NCBI GenBank assembly: GCA_035771175.1
Contig: CM069608.1
Coordinates: 15,671,519-15,735,518, forward strand
Reading direction: 5' to 3'
Origin: Paratinospora sagittata
Lineage: Eukaryota > Streptophyta > Magnoliopsida > Ranunculales > Menispermaceae
DNA length: 64,000 nucleotides
Part shown: positions 1 through 11,585 of the stretch, piece by piece
Position numbering within the stretch: the stretch's first letter is position 1
How the letters are laid out: each line of letters opens with the position of its first letter
Translations under genes and position numbers: made by a program
Notes under the pieces: generated by a model
Databases searched by the model: none
The model's input: only the letters and a program-made list of their open reading frames with translations
What the model was told of the DNA's origin: nothing

Positions 1-330
1 CGGGAGGCAGCACTCTTGTATTACTTCACCCTTAGGTAGATCTTACAGATTAGATCTCTTGAATAGATCTCACAGAATAGATCTCTCTGAACTCAGGAAT
101 CTAACTCACTGAACATGATTTTCAAGATCAAAGTGAGACTCTATTTATAGGAGTAATTATGGGTATTTTCGTAATTTATAGGAGTAATTAGAGGTATTTT
201 CGTAATTAAAACAATAATTTAATATACTATTAGTCAAGCAATTCGACTGGCCAGCTGAATAGTTGGCAGAGTTGTTGGCCGCCCTCGTGGGCGGCCAACA
301 ACCATTGTCCACTTGCGGTGGACCCTACAC
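1..330. other. Unassigned sequence with a strong hairpin
   Basis: No gene is visible. A near-duplicated segment of about 30 bases containing GGTATTTTCGTAATT occurs at about 146-178 and 178-207. Bases 271-284 and 289-302 form a perfect 14-bp inverted repeat around a 4-base loop. The stretch may be part of an LTR or MITE, but the window starts inside it and no element ends can be defined. Confidence 0.4.
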
Positions 331-537
331 ATTCTACTCTTTTTTTTTTTTTCCTTTGCTATAGTTTTGTCCCATTGAGTTTTTCTAGCAAGGTTTTTAA
401 CGAGACAATCCTAACAATATAAGGCTCCACTAGAATATTGTACTCTTTTTCCTTCACTAGAGTTTTTCCCACTGAATTTTTTCTAATAAGGTTTTAATGA
501 AGCATATTCTACATATAATAGATATTCAAAGGGGTAG

Positions 538-939
538 TGTTGTAAATATGTTGAATATTCAAAGAATAATTATATGTATCATATACATGTATCTAAGTGA
601 TGTATATATTGAAATAGTATGTATTCAAGAAATATGTGTATCCCACATGATTCATGCATGTGGACATCTCCTGTGAGCAACCCACGATATTAACGTAGGC
701 AAGTGGGAGTTGCTTTTTCCCTCCGCCTAACAATTATTGCCTAAGTGGGAGTTACTTTTTCTCTCCACTTGCCAAGTTGAAGAATAGATGTTTGTGTATA
801 TAAAGAGGTGTTTAGCATCCTCTGTGTGGATAAGAAATGAGAAGAATGAAAAGAAATGTATACACCGTTTCTTCTTACTAAGATTTCTTGTCTTTCTTTT
901 TGGTTCATTTTCCGCTTTTATATCGTATTATTTATAACA
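538..939 (+). repeat. 3' LTR of the copia remnant (402 bp)
   Basis: The LTR begins TGTTGTAAATATG directly after the purine tract and ends in TTATAACA, giving the standard TG...CA ends. The matching 5' LTR lies outside the window, so LTR divergence and a target duplication cannot be checked. Confidence 0.7.
797..805 (+). promoter_or_regulatory. TATA box of the copia LTR
   Basis: TATATAAAG lies about two thirds into the LTR, where a Pol II TATA box is expected to drive the genomic RNA of a copia element. In this orphan 3' LTR it could start outward transcription into the right flank. Confidence 0.45.
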
Positions 940-2339
940 AGTAATAAATTATTCGCTACAAGTTGAGAAGCCAATTTCGTCTATTTTATTTATTTTTGAT
1001 TTATGATATAGATAATAAATAAGGGATGTTGTACAAGAAACATTTTAGTACTCAACACAAGTTGGTGTAAAGTAAAATAACAACATTAAATAAGTTATTT
1101 AATTAATTAGCTTCAATGTAATGTCGCATGTCTATGTCATAATCACTTTCCTAAGTTGCAAATCTACTATCAACAATATCATTTTCGTTAAATAAATTCT
1201 AATTGTTGAAAAATCTGAATATTTTTGAAAATCTCTAGAAAGAATTATGTTTAATAAAAGTGATTGTATCAAATAAAAATGATGACAACTAAGTTTGTCA
1301 TTTTTCTAGTTCTTCTATTTAGTAAGTTAATAATTTGAATTAAAAAAAAAGGCTAAATAAGATGACTAAGAAATAAAACTATACTAAAACTTGAGAAATG
1401 GTATTCTATGCGGTCTAATTTTTTATGTCAGAATTTAATGTGTGATTTAAGGCAACCAAATGAAGAGAAATAATCTATTATCTTAAAAATAAATTTGAAT
1501 TAGTAACTATTAACTTGTAATTGTTTGACTTATTATATGAAGCCTCTGTTATTTCATCAAGGGTCCAAATCATATCATTCACCTCTTAAAGATATTCAAA
1601 TAAGTCTATATATCATTAATGCTTGAAAATTCCACTTTATCACAACATAGTAAATTCAACTAATCTTAAGTTGCAGATTTTTATTATGTGCACTAGAATG
1701 ATACCATGGATATGTCTTCATTTTTTCTCTCAGCAATATCTTTCTTTCAATAATATTTTTTCCTCCAAATAAAAATGAATCTATATTAAGTAAAAATAAA
1801 TTTGATAAAAGATGGCAACAATATTGAATATGCAAAGTGAGCCATCAATTTTCTTTTTTTCTTTTTGATAGTTAAGTGTTTCATCATCAAATCACTATAA
1901 TATATAGTGTCTTTGAAGCAAATACAATGACAAATTGTCATTAAAACCTTTCATGGGTCAATGTTGTTATGGTATCGTGAATACTTTAGTTAGATGGGGT
2001 ATACTAATGACTTCTATAAGCTTAAATATTGACAATAGCCCTGGTAAAGAATCGAATGATAATTTTTTTGAGAAGGAATCAAATAATATTTAATGGAAAT
2101 AGCTTTATATTTAGTGTATAACTAATATAAATGATGGTTTTTGAGTTTAATAATCTAAGTTACAAATAACAATTATTTCCACCTAAAGAAAGAGTATGAC
2201 AAAGGAGCACCCTTCCCTCTCCCTGTTTCTTTTTTTTTTAAAGGTTAAGTCTCTCTCCCTGTTTTTAAACAGGGGCAGGAGACTCCTTTCTTTAAATGCT
2301 TCCAACCTCATTTGTTGTATATTCAAGTGTCTCCTTAAC
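940..2339. other. AT-rich intergenic DNA
   Basis: I see no coding region, element ends or RNA gene here. The stretch is AT-rich with scattered homopolymer runs. A short inverted repeat, CCCTGTTTTTAAACAGGGG, sits near 2258-2276. Confidence 0.5.
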
Positions 2340-3001
2340 TAGTGGTATCATCAATTTGGTTTGAATCGATTTAGACCTCAAACTTTAAATTAAACCGATG
2401 GGCATCGGTTTGATTTTTTGTAAATCGAAACCAAACTGATTTTACCCCTTAAACCAAATTAATCAGAACCGAACCAAATCTGTTTACATTTTTTAACATG
2501 TAAAATATATTTTTTAAAATTAAAAGAAACATATTACAAATAATACAACATAATCATGTAATGTTACAAAAAAAATTTTATTTCTTCAACATATATATCA
2601 ATATATCATGTTGCATCAATACCCATATAGAAATATTTAACATACATACTATAATAACAACATCAAATGATAATTTTAAAGTTTAAAATTCACATCAAAG
2701 TATTTATTATCTAACATAAATGCAACAATGGTATAGTTTTTTATTATAAAGATAAAAAATAATTAATTTATATCTCATTTCTTAAACAAAATTAAATAAA
2801 GTACAAAAAAAATTATCAAACCGAACCGAATTGGTTCGATTAAGTTTAGGATCGATTTTTAAGACCTCAATTCATAAATCGAACTAAATCGATCGGCTTT
2901 TAAAACCTCCAAACCGAAACCGAACCGAATCTAATCGAATCAAACGCACCTGTTCAATTCAATTTGGTTCTACGATTTGAATCAATCCACTGACACCCCT
3001 A
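2340..3001. mobile_element. Non-autonomous hAT-type element (662 bp)
   Basis: The left end TAGTGGTATCA and the inverted right end TAGGGGTGTCA form imperfect terminal inverted repeats that extend inward through related GATTCAAATCG-type sequence. The flanks read TCCTTAAC (2332-2339) and TCCTCAAC (3002-3009), an 8-bp target duplication with one mismatch, which is the hAT length. The interior has no transposase and is rich in AACCGAACC-like words in both orientations, a familiar composition for such elements in plants. Confidence 0.6.
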
Positions 3002-3474
3002 TCCTCAACTGCGCAAGAGTTGAAGTGGGTTCTTTTTCAAAGAGAATCCAAGGAGACTTTACACATATAGAATATGGACACATTCAAAATGATCAGTAAT
3101 AGATACTGGAAAATATATAATTTATAGTAATATAATAAATAGGTATCAGCAGGTTTGAGGTAAATAGACCCTAACAACCCGTTGGTGGGTGGAAACCCGA
3201 ACCAACCCGAAAATTTTGGTTGGGTCAGCGGGTGAGATGCTCAGACCGAATTATACAACTCTTGAGGTGGAGTAAGAACAACGCCAAGAACAATATTCCA
3301 ATCTGGGTTAGGAGGTATAATTCACTAGTACAGATCAGGCTTTCAACAGAGGTTAAAACCGTTGTTAAAAGTTCTTAACTACGTTTTCCAACCATACGTT
3401 GATAGAAAGGTTGTCATAAGCCACGCTATAACATCAACAAGGTAGATTGAACCGTTGCATGCTATTCAAATTCA

Positions 3475-3725
3475 CAGGGTTACTCAGAGTTCGGAATTAA
3501 ACCTTATGAGGTCTCGAGTTTGACTCTGGGGGAGGCCCTGCACTATTCACTCATGAATAGTGTGGACAAATAATCCCGGGGTACTAGACGCTGCAGTGTG
3601 TTGTGTACTGGGATGTGACAGTATTATGTGGTATATAATGGCTGGAGTATGCCCTGTGGGGTACTTATCACGCTGGGTATAGGGCACTGTGTGCAACCCA
3701 AGCGTGACAAAAAGGCCTTATGTAT
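3475..3725 (+). mobile_element. Possible tRNA-derived SINE-like sequence
   Basis: A candidate Pol III box B (CGAGTTTGACTCT, about 3516-3528) is preceded by a weak box-A-like GTTACTCAGAG. The surrounding phrase looks tRNA-like, but no poly(A) tail or target duplication was found. The rest of 3002-3727 shows no gene. Confidence 0.25.
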
Positions 3726-3857
3726 ATTGTCACGAGCCCTGGACGTAGGCTGACGTCATAACCGACACAATGTATTATATACTGTACATACCTATATATA
3801 GTATACAATACACTGTCAGCCTCAACGGACATTCACACTCATTCCCAAAATACCACA

Positions 3858-6045
3858 TGTCACGACGCCCCTGACGTAGGCTGACGTCATGACCGGCACA
3901 ACATCTTATACACTGTACATATTCATATACAATATATAATACACTGTCAGCCTTCACGTATTCTCACAAACCTTCCCAAAATGTACAATAATTTTTTTTT
4001 TCCTATATACCACAAATCAAATTCCATAACCATTTCATTTATTCACACATCAAATTATCATTTCCTCATCCAATATAAATATATGCCCACACATCCCATC
4101 TAGATGATAATACATATATAATGTGTGATAAGTATACATATCAAAATAACAAAAATATAATCTATTTCCTCCAAGCATACATACACATACCAGACAAGTT
4201 CATTTTCCCTTCGAGTCAATACCTGAAATATTGGAGGAAATAGGGTGAGCAATCAACAGCTCAGTGAATATAGTTCTTGAGATGACAATTATATACATTT
4301 ATAGAAATATGACATTTAAAATCATTTCAAACACTTATTCAACACATGCATCATTCAATGAATATATTGTACATGTCAACATCATAAATTTCATGATTTT
4401 CAATAACATAATGCACAATCTCCCTCCTCCGCAAGGCAAGAGAGCGGGTCTAACCCTTGTATGGTCGTACAAGGTAGACACAACTTCTCATGACCCAATT
4501 CAATAACACCATGCACAATCTCCCTCCTCCGCAAGGCACGAGAGCGGGTCTAACCCTTGTATGGCCGTTACAAGGTAGCCACAACATCTCATTACCCAAT
4601 TAACAGTCATTTCAAGGATCACAACCCTTGTTAGGACAGACCTAACGAAATGACAATGAGGAATCGCAAAGCCTCATCATTATAAACTCCAATGCTAAAA
4701 TCAATTTGCATGATCCATAAAACTCAATGCCTTATATATAATATCACATGCGTACAATCAAACAGTTTATATGCGTACAATGCCATACAAGAACCAAATC
4801 AAGAAAACTATACTCACAGTGGTTACACGGGTTTTCTAATTCAACTACTAAAATCGAGCAACAATAGGGCTTCCTCAAGAGCGTTTATCCATGCCCTTAA
4901 GCTCTCATTTTAAACACTGAAATTAATCATAGATTATCATGAGAATCATCATTTATCATATCGGTAGCTACGAAAAATATCAAATTATCCACAAATCACG
5001 ATCTTAGTATCGAAACGTCCGGAATTCTGTTCTCTACGAATCTATGATTTCAAATCACTGTTCATAATATTATTCATTTTTTTACTATTCACTTTTTACT
5101 ATTCATTATTTACTATTACTATTCACTTTTACTATTTACTATTTACTATTCACATTTACTATTCACTATTTACTATTTACTATTCACATTTACTATTTAC
5201 CATTTATTTTTACTATTCATCTGAAAGATGTAAATTGTATTAAAATTGTCCAACGGCTCCAAAAATCATAAAATTGAATCTAACCACATATTCGGGTTTC
5301 TAACAGTTCAGGGAGCATTTTCTACCATTCTAGCGGAGTTTCATTCACGTTGGGTCAAAACCCCAATTCTTGAAAATGCCGTAAAACGGCTCCCACGACA
5401 AAATTACTCCGCTAGAAATGTTACATCTAGCTTAGATAGTAATTTTACTACGAAAAATAGCAAAATAGCTTACCGGCACGTCGAATTTGGCGCGAATCCC
5501 GCGTTTTCTCTTTTTCTTCTTCTCCTTCTTCTCTCTGTTTCTCTCCTTCCGTCTGCAACTTCTTCTGCAACGTCTTCTTCTTCTTCCTTTCTATTTCATT
5601 TGTTTTATTTTTATTATTTTTTTTATTCTAGTTGCATCCCACGTTGGATGCAACTAGATAGATTTTTTTCTTTATTTTTTTTTTATTTTTATTTTTTTTT
5701 ATTATTATTTTTTATTTAGATTTATATACAAATGATTCCATGCACCGTGACTCTCTTTATTAACTAACTCCTCTATCATATTTCATTAAATTCATTCAAT
5801 CATAATCAAATCCACATTTTTAATTAACCAATCCCATAAATTAATCAATTTAATTCACATGTATCATCTTCATTTCATAATTTTATTTATTTACTAATCA
5901 TACACGCGTATATTTAGCGCATACGTATCAACTACGTGTATTATCACGTGTATATTTAGCTCATACGTATAAAATACGTGTATTATACATCTTCATATAC
6001 GCGTACTTCAACATATGTATTTAATTAAATTTACGGGGTGTTACA
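3858..6045 (-). mobile_element. Solo LTR nested in a related LTR (2188 bp)
   Basis: It starts TGTCACGACGCCCC and ends CGGGGTGTTACA. It is flanked by the perfect 5-bp duplication CCACA (3853-3857 and 6046-6050), so this is a true insertion and not a tandem duplication. Outside it, the outer LTR continues without a gap (AATCAAATCAAAT at 6051). No gag-pol sequence is present, so recombination between the two LTRs of the original element is the likely cause. Its last part carries long pyrimidine runs (about 5505-5720). Confidence 0.8.
5083..5218. repeat. TTTACTATTCAC minisatellite inside the inner LTR
   Basis: Variants of TTTACTATT(CAC) recur more than ten times with little interruption. The corresponding part of the outer LTR (about 7165-7205) has only a few such words, so the array expanded in this copy. 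Confidence 0.75.
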
Positions 6046-8054
6046 CCACAAATCAAATCAAATCAAATATAGATATAGATGATCATTCCATTCATTCCAT
6101 CATCCCAAGCATTATATAATATTACCACACAACCCATCTAGGTGATAGTATATCTATAGTATGTGATAATTATACATATCAAAATAGCAAACATATAACC
6201 TATTTCCTCCAAGCATACATACACATACCAGACGAAGGCTCACGTGATTATCACTCACAGATTTTTCATTTTCCCTTCGACTCAATACCTGAAATATTGG
6301 AGGAAATAGAGTGAGCAAACAACAGCTCAGTGAATATAGTTCTTGACATGACAATCGCATGCATTTTAGGAAACATGACATATCAAATCGATTTAAAACA
6401 ATTCAAAAGCACGTATGCACCATTCATCAAAATAATATACGTGCACACAATATTGCTCATTCATAAATATTTTACCATCTCCCTCCTTCAAGGCAAGAGA
6501 GCGGGTCTAACCCTTGTATGGCCATACAAGGTAGCCACAACCTCTTATTACCCAATTCACAGTCATTTCAAGGATCGCAACCCTTGTTAGGACAGACCTA
6601 CTGACAATGAGGACTCGCAAAACCTCATCCGGGTCTAATTCCTAACAAAATGACATCATTACAAACTCCAATTGCTAAAATCAGTTTGCATGATCCATAA
6701 AACTCCATGCATTATATATAAATATAACATGTATACAATCAAACATTTTATATGAGTACAATGTCATACAAGAACCAAATCAAGAAAACTATACTCACAG
6801 TGGTTACACGGGGTTTCTAAGCCAATATATCCGAGCAACAATAAACGTCCTTCATAATTGCTTCCTCAAGAGTATTTATCCATGCACTTGAGCTCTCAAT
6901 TTAAACATTGAAATGAACCATAGATTATCATGAGAATCACCATTTCAACTCACCAAAATACTATGACTACACTCAAAGTTTCTAGCTGGTTCAGCAGCTA
7001 AGATGAGGTTATTTCACCATGAAAATACATATGAAAACATATGTCATATCCACAAATCATGTTTATAAAATCGAAACGTCTGGAATTCAATTCTCTACGA
7101 TTCTATGATCTCAAACCGGAGTTTCATTGGATTATAATTCTATTTTATTCACGGGATATGATCATAGTACTATTCACATCACTGTTTACATCATCACTAT
7201 TCATTCGAAAGATGTAAATATTTACTAAAATTGGCAAACGGTCTCCAAAAATCATGAACATAGCATCGATGCACTCGCAACAGTGCCTTCTACCATTCTA
7301 TAGCCTTAAACCGGCATTTCATTGGGTTTATGATTCAAAAGGTCTTCAATATACACTCTAACTTCCAACAGCCATAAAAGTTTCAAATGAACAACTAAAT
7401 TCAATCTAACCACATATTCGGGGTCCCGACAGTCCAGGGAGTGTTTTCCAACCTTCTTAGCGGATTTTCATTCACGTTGGGTCAAAACCCCAATTTTTGA
7501 AAATGTCGTAAAACAGCTCCCACAGTAAAAATTACTCCGCTAAAATCGTTACATCTACCTTAGCTATTAATTTCACGAAGAAATAGAGTAAAAATCACTT
7601 ACCACGAGTCCCGATTTCGCGCGAATCGCCCGTTTTCCCTTCTTTTTCTCTTCCCTTCTTCTCGGTTCTCTTTCTCTCTGCTTCTTTCTTTCCTTTTCGT
7701 TCCAGCGACTTCTTTCGTTCGTTTAATTTTTATTTTATTTTTATCTTTCCATATGAGTATTGTTCACAGTGTTGTTTGGTGAACAGTACCCGCAAGTGAA
7801 CAGTACTATATTTTTATTTTATTTTTTTCTTACTTCATTCTTCCTCTTCTTCTTCTATACTCTCAATCCACATGAGACATACACGTGTCGTAAATCAAGT
7901 TCTATTTTAAATCACATTCCGAACTCACTTTTGACATTTTCAAGTTCATTTGACACATGTACACATGGTTTTAAAGGTACTTATACGTGTATTATACTCT
8001 TCAGTGTACATATAAATTAACCAAATACATTGATTAAAAGCACGGGGTGTTACA

Positions 8055-10211
8055 TGCACTGTATCCATGGGCGTTCCAGGATTTTTTTTTTGGGTGGTTT
8101 AAAATATTTTTTAGAAAAATCTTGATGATATAATAAGAGTTGTAGGAGGTTTGGGGCGATTTGACGATGATTTAAATCTACAATTTGGAGTTAGAATTTG
8201 GACAATATGCAATTTGGGCAATTTCGGCATCGAATTAGGAATATTATGAAAAAATGCATAAATAGCTACGTTTCTGTATCCAAGATAATTTAAGGTAGTT
8301 CAAGTATTCGCAATGAAAACATCTACATAGGCTAATTAAAAAAAATGACTCATTAATATTTTATAATGTTAATAAAGGTAGAGTAAGACTTAAAATAACA
8401 TAAAAAAGATAATTATAAAATGTATAAACTTATAATTTAAATATTATTATTCATATGGAGAGTCAAAGAAGTGGATTCGGGTAGTAACCTATAATTTAAC
8501 AACACTACTAATTCTATTCACAGTGTTTAAAGAGGTAGGTACCAGAGAGAAATTTGAAATACAAATAAATGTTGATACATACGTAGTATTAAAATAAAAT
8601 GTTTATTTTTTTTAAATAATTAGTATATCTTACTTTTTTATTTTCTTTCATTAAAAGTATTGTTTAAAAATAATAATAATAATAGTGACATAGATAATTT
8701 TTTTCTTATATTTTTTTGGTACGTAGTTTTTTGTTTTTGAGATTTTCTAAGGTTGATTTGTATCCAATTGTTTATTAATTTATTGATTATTATTATTGGG
8801 TAGAAGGATAAAAATGAAGGCAAATGAAAGGGAAGAAGAAATAAAAATAGAGAAGGAAAAGAAGAAATAAAAAAAATTATTAAAGGGCAAGTTTTGAACC
8901 TACAACCAATAGATTAACTACCAGGGCTTTACCAGCAGAGTTACAGTCAAATGGTAAAGATGGTGTAACAATAATAGTATATGAACAAAAAACTTACCTG
9001 GCTGAGGTCAGCTCACAAATAGCTCCGCCCTTGACTGTATCACTTCCACAAATTCAGAATACTGAGGATGCAATAGGTCATGATAATGGCGCACAAATCT
9101 ACTCTTTCCTTGGCACAGTTGACGGTTGATGGTGAAGCAAACACGACAAACTCACAGACGCGACTAAGATCCAACAATGCTATCACATGAACACAAACAC
9201 GACACAAGCACGAAAAGAAGAGTGAGAAATAGAAGAAATAACAAGTGAAGAAGAAGTGGAAGTAGAAGAAAGGGAAGAAGAAAAGAAGACAGAGAAGATG
9301 AAAGAAGAAGAATAGGAAGAGATTAATTATCAATATTTTTCGATTCATTCAATCATGTTTTAACTCTATTACATGACCTTATTTATAAATATCTAAACTA
9401 CTTAATTTAATTCTTACTAAAATTCTTGAAAATATAAAATTAGAATTTTACTAAAATAAGACTTGATTTTCTATTTTAGTAATTATTCTCTAACACTTAT
9501 TATGTATCTTAAAGGGCAATTGCCTAATGAATGACATATAGTTTTGAGTAATTGATTGTTTACTATTAGTTGCACGCACATTTATTTTGAATTGGAATAT
9601 GTTTTTACACTTTTATCAGCTCTCTCACACGAGCCGTTATCTCTGACGTTTTATATGAAGTGAGCAAAGATGATACATTTGTGCTCCAAGCTGGATATGG
9701 ATTCATTCAGCTCTTGTAACTGAAATGTTGCCTTGATTGGGGTCAAGATGATATCAAATGTTGATCAATAATGAATGTCCAACTCTCCATTATGCTTGTT
9801 AGGGAGAGACTAGATGTGAGATCTAATATATGGTGCCTTAGATTGGTGAGCAATATAGATCTAAGGTTCGACGCCTAAGCAATAACTAGACTAAGATCTA
9901 TACAGTGTTTTGAGTGAAATATATTCTCTTTTATAATGTAAAAAGTTACTCCGCTGTAACATGTATTAATTTATATGTGTTTTGGTAACCATATTAGGAA
10001 GTGATGCATGGGTTCCTGCTTCATCCCTACGTGAGTCCTAATAGAAGTCATTGCTCAATGACTTAGACTTAGACTATTGCCCTTATTACTTTTGACTAAT
10101 CTATAATGTAGAGAATTAATGACAACTACTTTGGCAAGTTGTCAACGGTTATCATTGATTCAACTTAAAGGGGCTTTATTAGGTAAGTGATTAATTTTCT
10201 ACCAAGTAGTG
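8055..10211. other. Intergenic DNA with a possible SINE relic
   Basis: No gene is supported. On the minus strand near 8885-8965 a tRNA-like phrase reads GTAACTCTGCTGG ... GTAGGTTCAAAAC, which loosely matches Pol III boxes A and B, followed by T- and A-rich sequence. This is weak SINE evidence. The rest is AT-rich and unassigned. The open frames around 8640-9350 are made of low-complexity AAG/TTC runs and look fortuitous. Confidence 0.4.
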
Positions 10212-10501
10212 TGAACAAATTGATTCTAAAACGGAATGAAACAGACCATGAACATAGAATGGAAGAGAAGAGTTAAGTAAAGAAGCTGTGTTTTATTTGT
10301 GTTGTCCCCTGTCTGTTACATTATATATATATATATATATTACAGGGAAGAAAGAAAAGGAGGGAAATAACTACCTAGTTAACTAACTAGCTAAACCTGA
10401 GTTAATTAACTCAAGTAATCAAGGTTAATTAACTCAACTCCTACGCAATTACAGCTTCTCATAATTAACTAACATAACAACTATTGTATTACATGTTTAC
10501 A
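10212..10501 (-). repeat. 3' LTR of the minus-strand copia element (290 bp)
   Basis: The plus-strand ends are TGAACAAATTGATTC and ATGTTTACA. The copy is closely similar to 20,246-20,508 but has a longer AT run (about 10,322-10,341) and an extra short TCAAGTAATCAAGGTTAATTAAC-like duplication. Adjacent bases 10,502-10,515 read, on the minus strand, as the polypurine tract CTTGAGGGGGGA. Confidence 0.9.
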
Positions 10502-10873
10502 TCCCCCCTCAAGTTGGAGATTGGTGAAAATCACTGTAATCTCCTGAAAATATATATATATACTTTCCAATTTTAAACATAATCTCTGAAATCACGCCAG
10601 TAATATCGCCAGAAATCTCGGCTGAAATCGCGTATCTCTCTCTCTAAACCCAATCGCACAAGCCTCGCTCTTTCGAAACCAACGCACAAGCCTCCTCTTC
10701 CTCTCGAAACCCTCTCTCTTCTCTCTTCTTTTCTCCTCCAGCGCACACCGCCGCTCATCACCGTTGCTGCTCATCGACGCTGCGACTTTGATTCTTCTTC
10801 TCTTCTGCTCTCTCGCTCTTGCCAGGTCTCTCTCTCAACCCTCTGCTCAAAACCCCAATGCACGAAACCCCAT

Positions 10874-11046
10874 CTCGCCGCTGCAACTCTCCGCCATTCA
10901 CCTGCCCTCGCCGCCCTCTCTCTCTTCTCATCTCGCCGCTGCAACCCCCGCCATTCACCTGCCCTCGCCGCCCTCTATCTCTTCTCATCTCGCCGCTGCA
11001 ACCCTCCGCCATTCCCTTGATCTTGCCGTCGCTCTCTCTCTTCTTC
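10874..11046. repeat. Three tandem copies of a ~58-bp unit
   Basis: Units starting CTCGCCGCTGCAA begin at 10,874, 10,932 and 10,989. The first two are nearly identical and the third is more diverged. They lie in the CT-rich part of the gypsy 5' LTR. Open frames read through them on both strands because the repeat lacks stops, not because they encode a protein. Confidence 0.8.
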
Positions 11047-11529
11047 GCCATTTTCCCCTGCCCTAGCCACTCTTCGATCTCTCGCTCCTGATCTCTCGCT
11101 CTCGATCTCTCGCTCTCACTCTCTCGCTCTCGCTCTCGCTCTGAATCCCTCTCTCTTCTCTGTCTTTCTTTTCTCACCTTTCCATCCGTTCTCTCTGTTC
11201 ACTCTGTTCCCCGCGCCACATCACCACCATTAACGCCTCCCTTCTTCTTCATTTCACTATTCCATTTTAATTTTTTTTTAAAAAAACGTCTAATAGCACA
11301 CACCTATTATATATTATATGTAATATCACATTTTTTCAAAAAGCCCCACACATCACCACACCTTATATTGTATTATATCATGTTATCACCTATTATATAT
11401 TATATTATATATATCACACCTTTTCAAAACCACCACACCTTATATATATACCACATATTGTATTACATCATGTTATACCATAAACCATACACATCATTAT
11501 ATCATATCACAAGGCACTATAATATATGT

Positions 11530-11532
<3 letters not shown>

Positions 11533-11584
<52 letters not shown>
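11533..11584. repeat. (TA)n microsatellite
   Basis: About 25 uninterrupted TA dinucleotides lie within the gypsy LTR. Shorter AT tracts occur at 10,322-10,341, 23,847-23,868 and 37,391-37,408. Confidence 0.95.

Positions 11585-11585
<1 letters not shown>

Larger units (their letters stand above)
331..939 (+). mobile_element. 3' end of a Ty1/copia retrotransposon
   Basis: The non-coding 3' tail resembles the end of many plant copia elements: a CTTT..CTATAG/CTAGAG..TTTTGTCCCA/TTTTTCCCAC motif is repeated at about 345-410 and 445-512. A purine-rich tract (CAAAGGGGTAG, about 527-537) then leads straight into an LTR that starts TGTTG. The coding part is missing, so this is a truncated copy. The strand follows from the tract-then-LTR order. 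The lineage is not resolved. Confidence 0.65.
3728..8054 (-). mobile_element. Long gypsy-type solo LTR, interrupted by a second LTR
   Basis: On the plus strand the sequence runs from TGTCACGAGCCC to GGGGTGTTACA, which is the minus-strand LTR TGTAACACCCC...CGTGACA. It is split at 3857/6051 by another LTR of the same family; without that insertion it is about 2.1 kb. The two copies share recognisable blocks, for example the stretch around TCCTCCAAGCATACATACAC and the CAGCTCAGTGAATATAG segment. The orientation is inferred from the position of these blocks. No matching 5-bp duplication flanks the outer copy (TATAT versus TGCAC), so it may be old or rearranged. No internal coding domain is present. 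Confidence 0.65.

Noticed and set aside
3323..3560. Possible CACTA element (CACTAGTACAG at the left, TAGTG near 3557)
   Set aside because: The terminal repeats match for only about five bases and no 3-bp duplication is present.
5246..5719. 157-codon open frame
   Set aside because: It starts at a non-ATG codon and ends in a long pyrimidine run giving poly-Leu/Phe/Ser; it lies in a solo LTR.
4010..8054. Simple 2-kb tandem duplication
   Set aside because: The CCACA duplication and the continuity of the outer LTR show a nested insertion instead.
10758..11177. Open frames of 90-139 codons on both strands
   Set aside because: They run through CT-rich tandem repeats and arginine/glutamate or serine/proline low complexity inside a gypsy LTR. 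No domain is seen.
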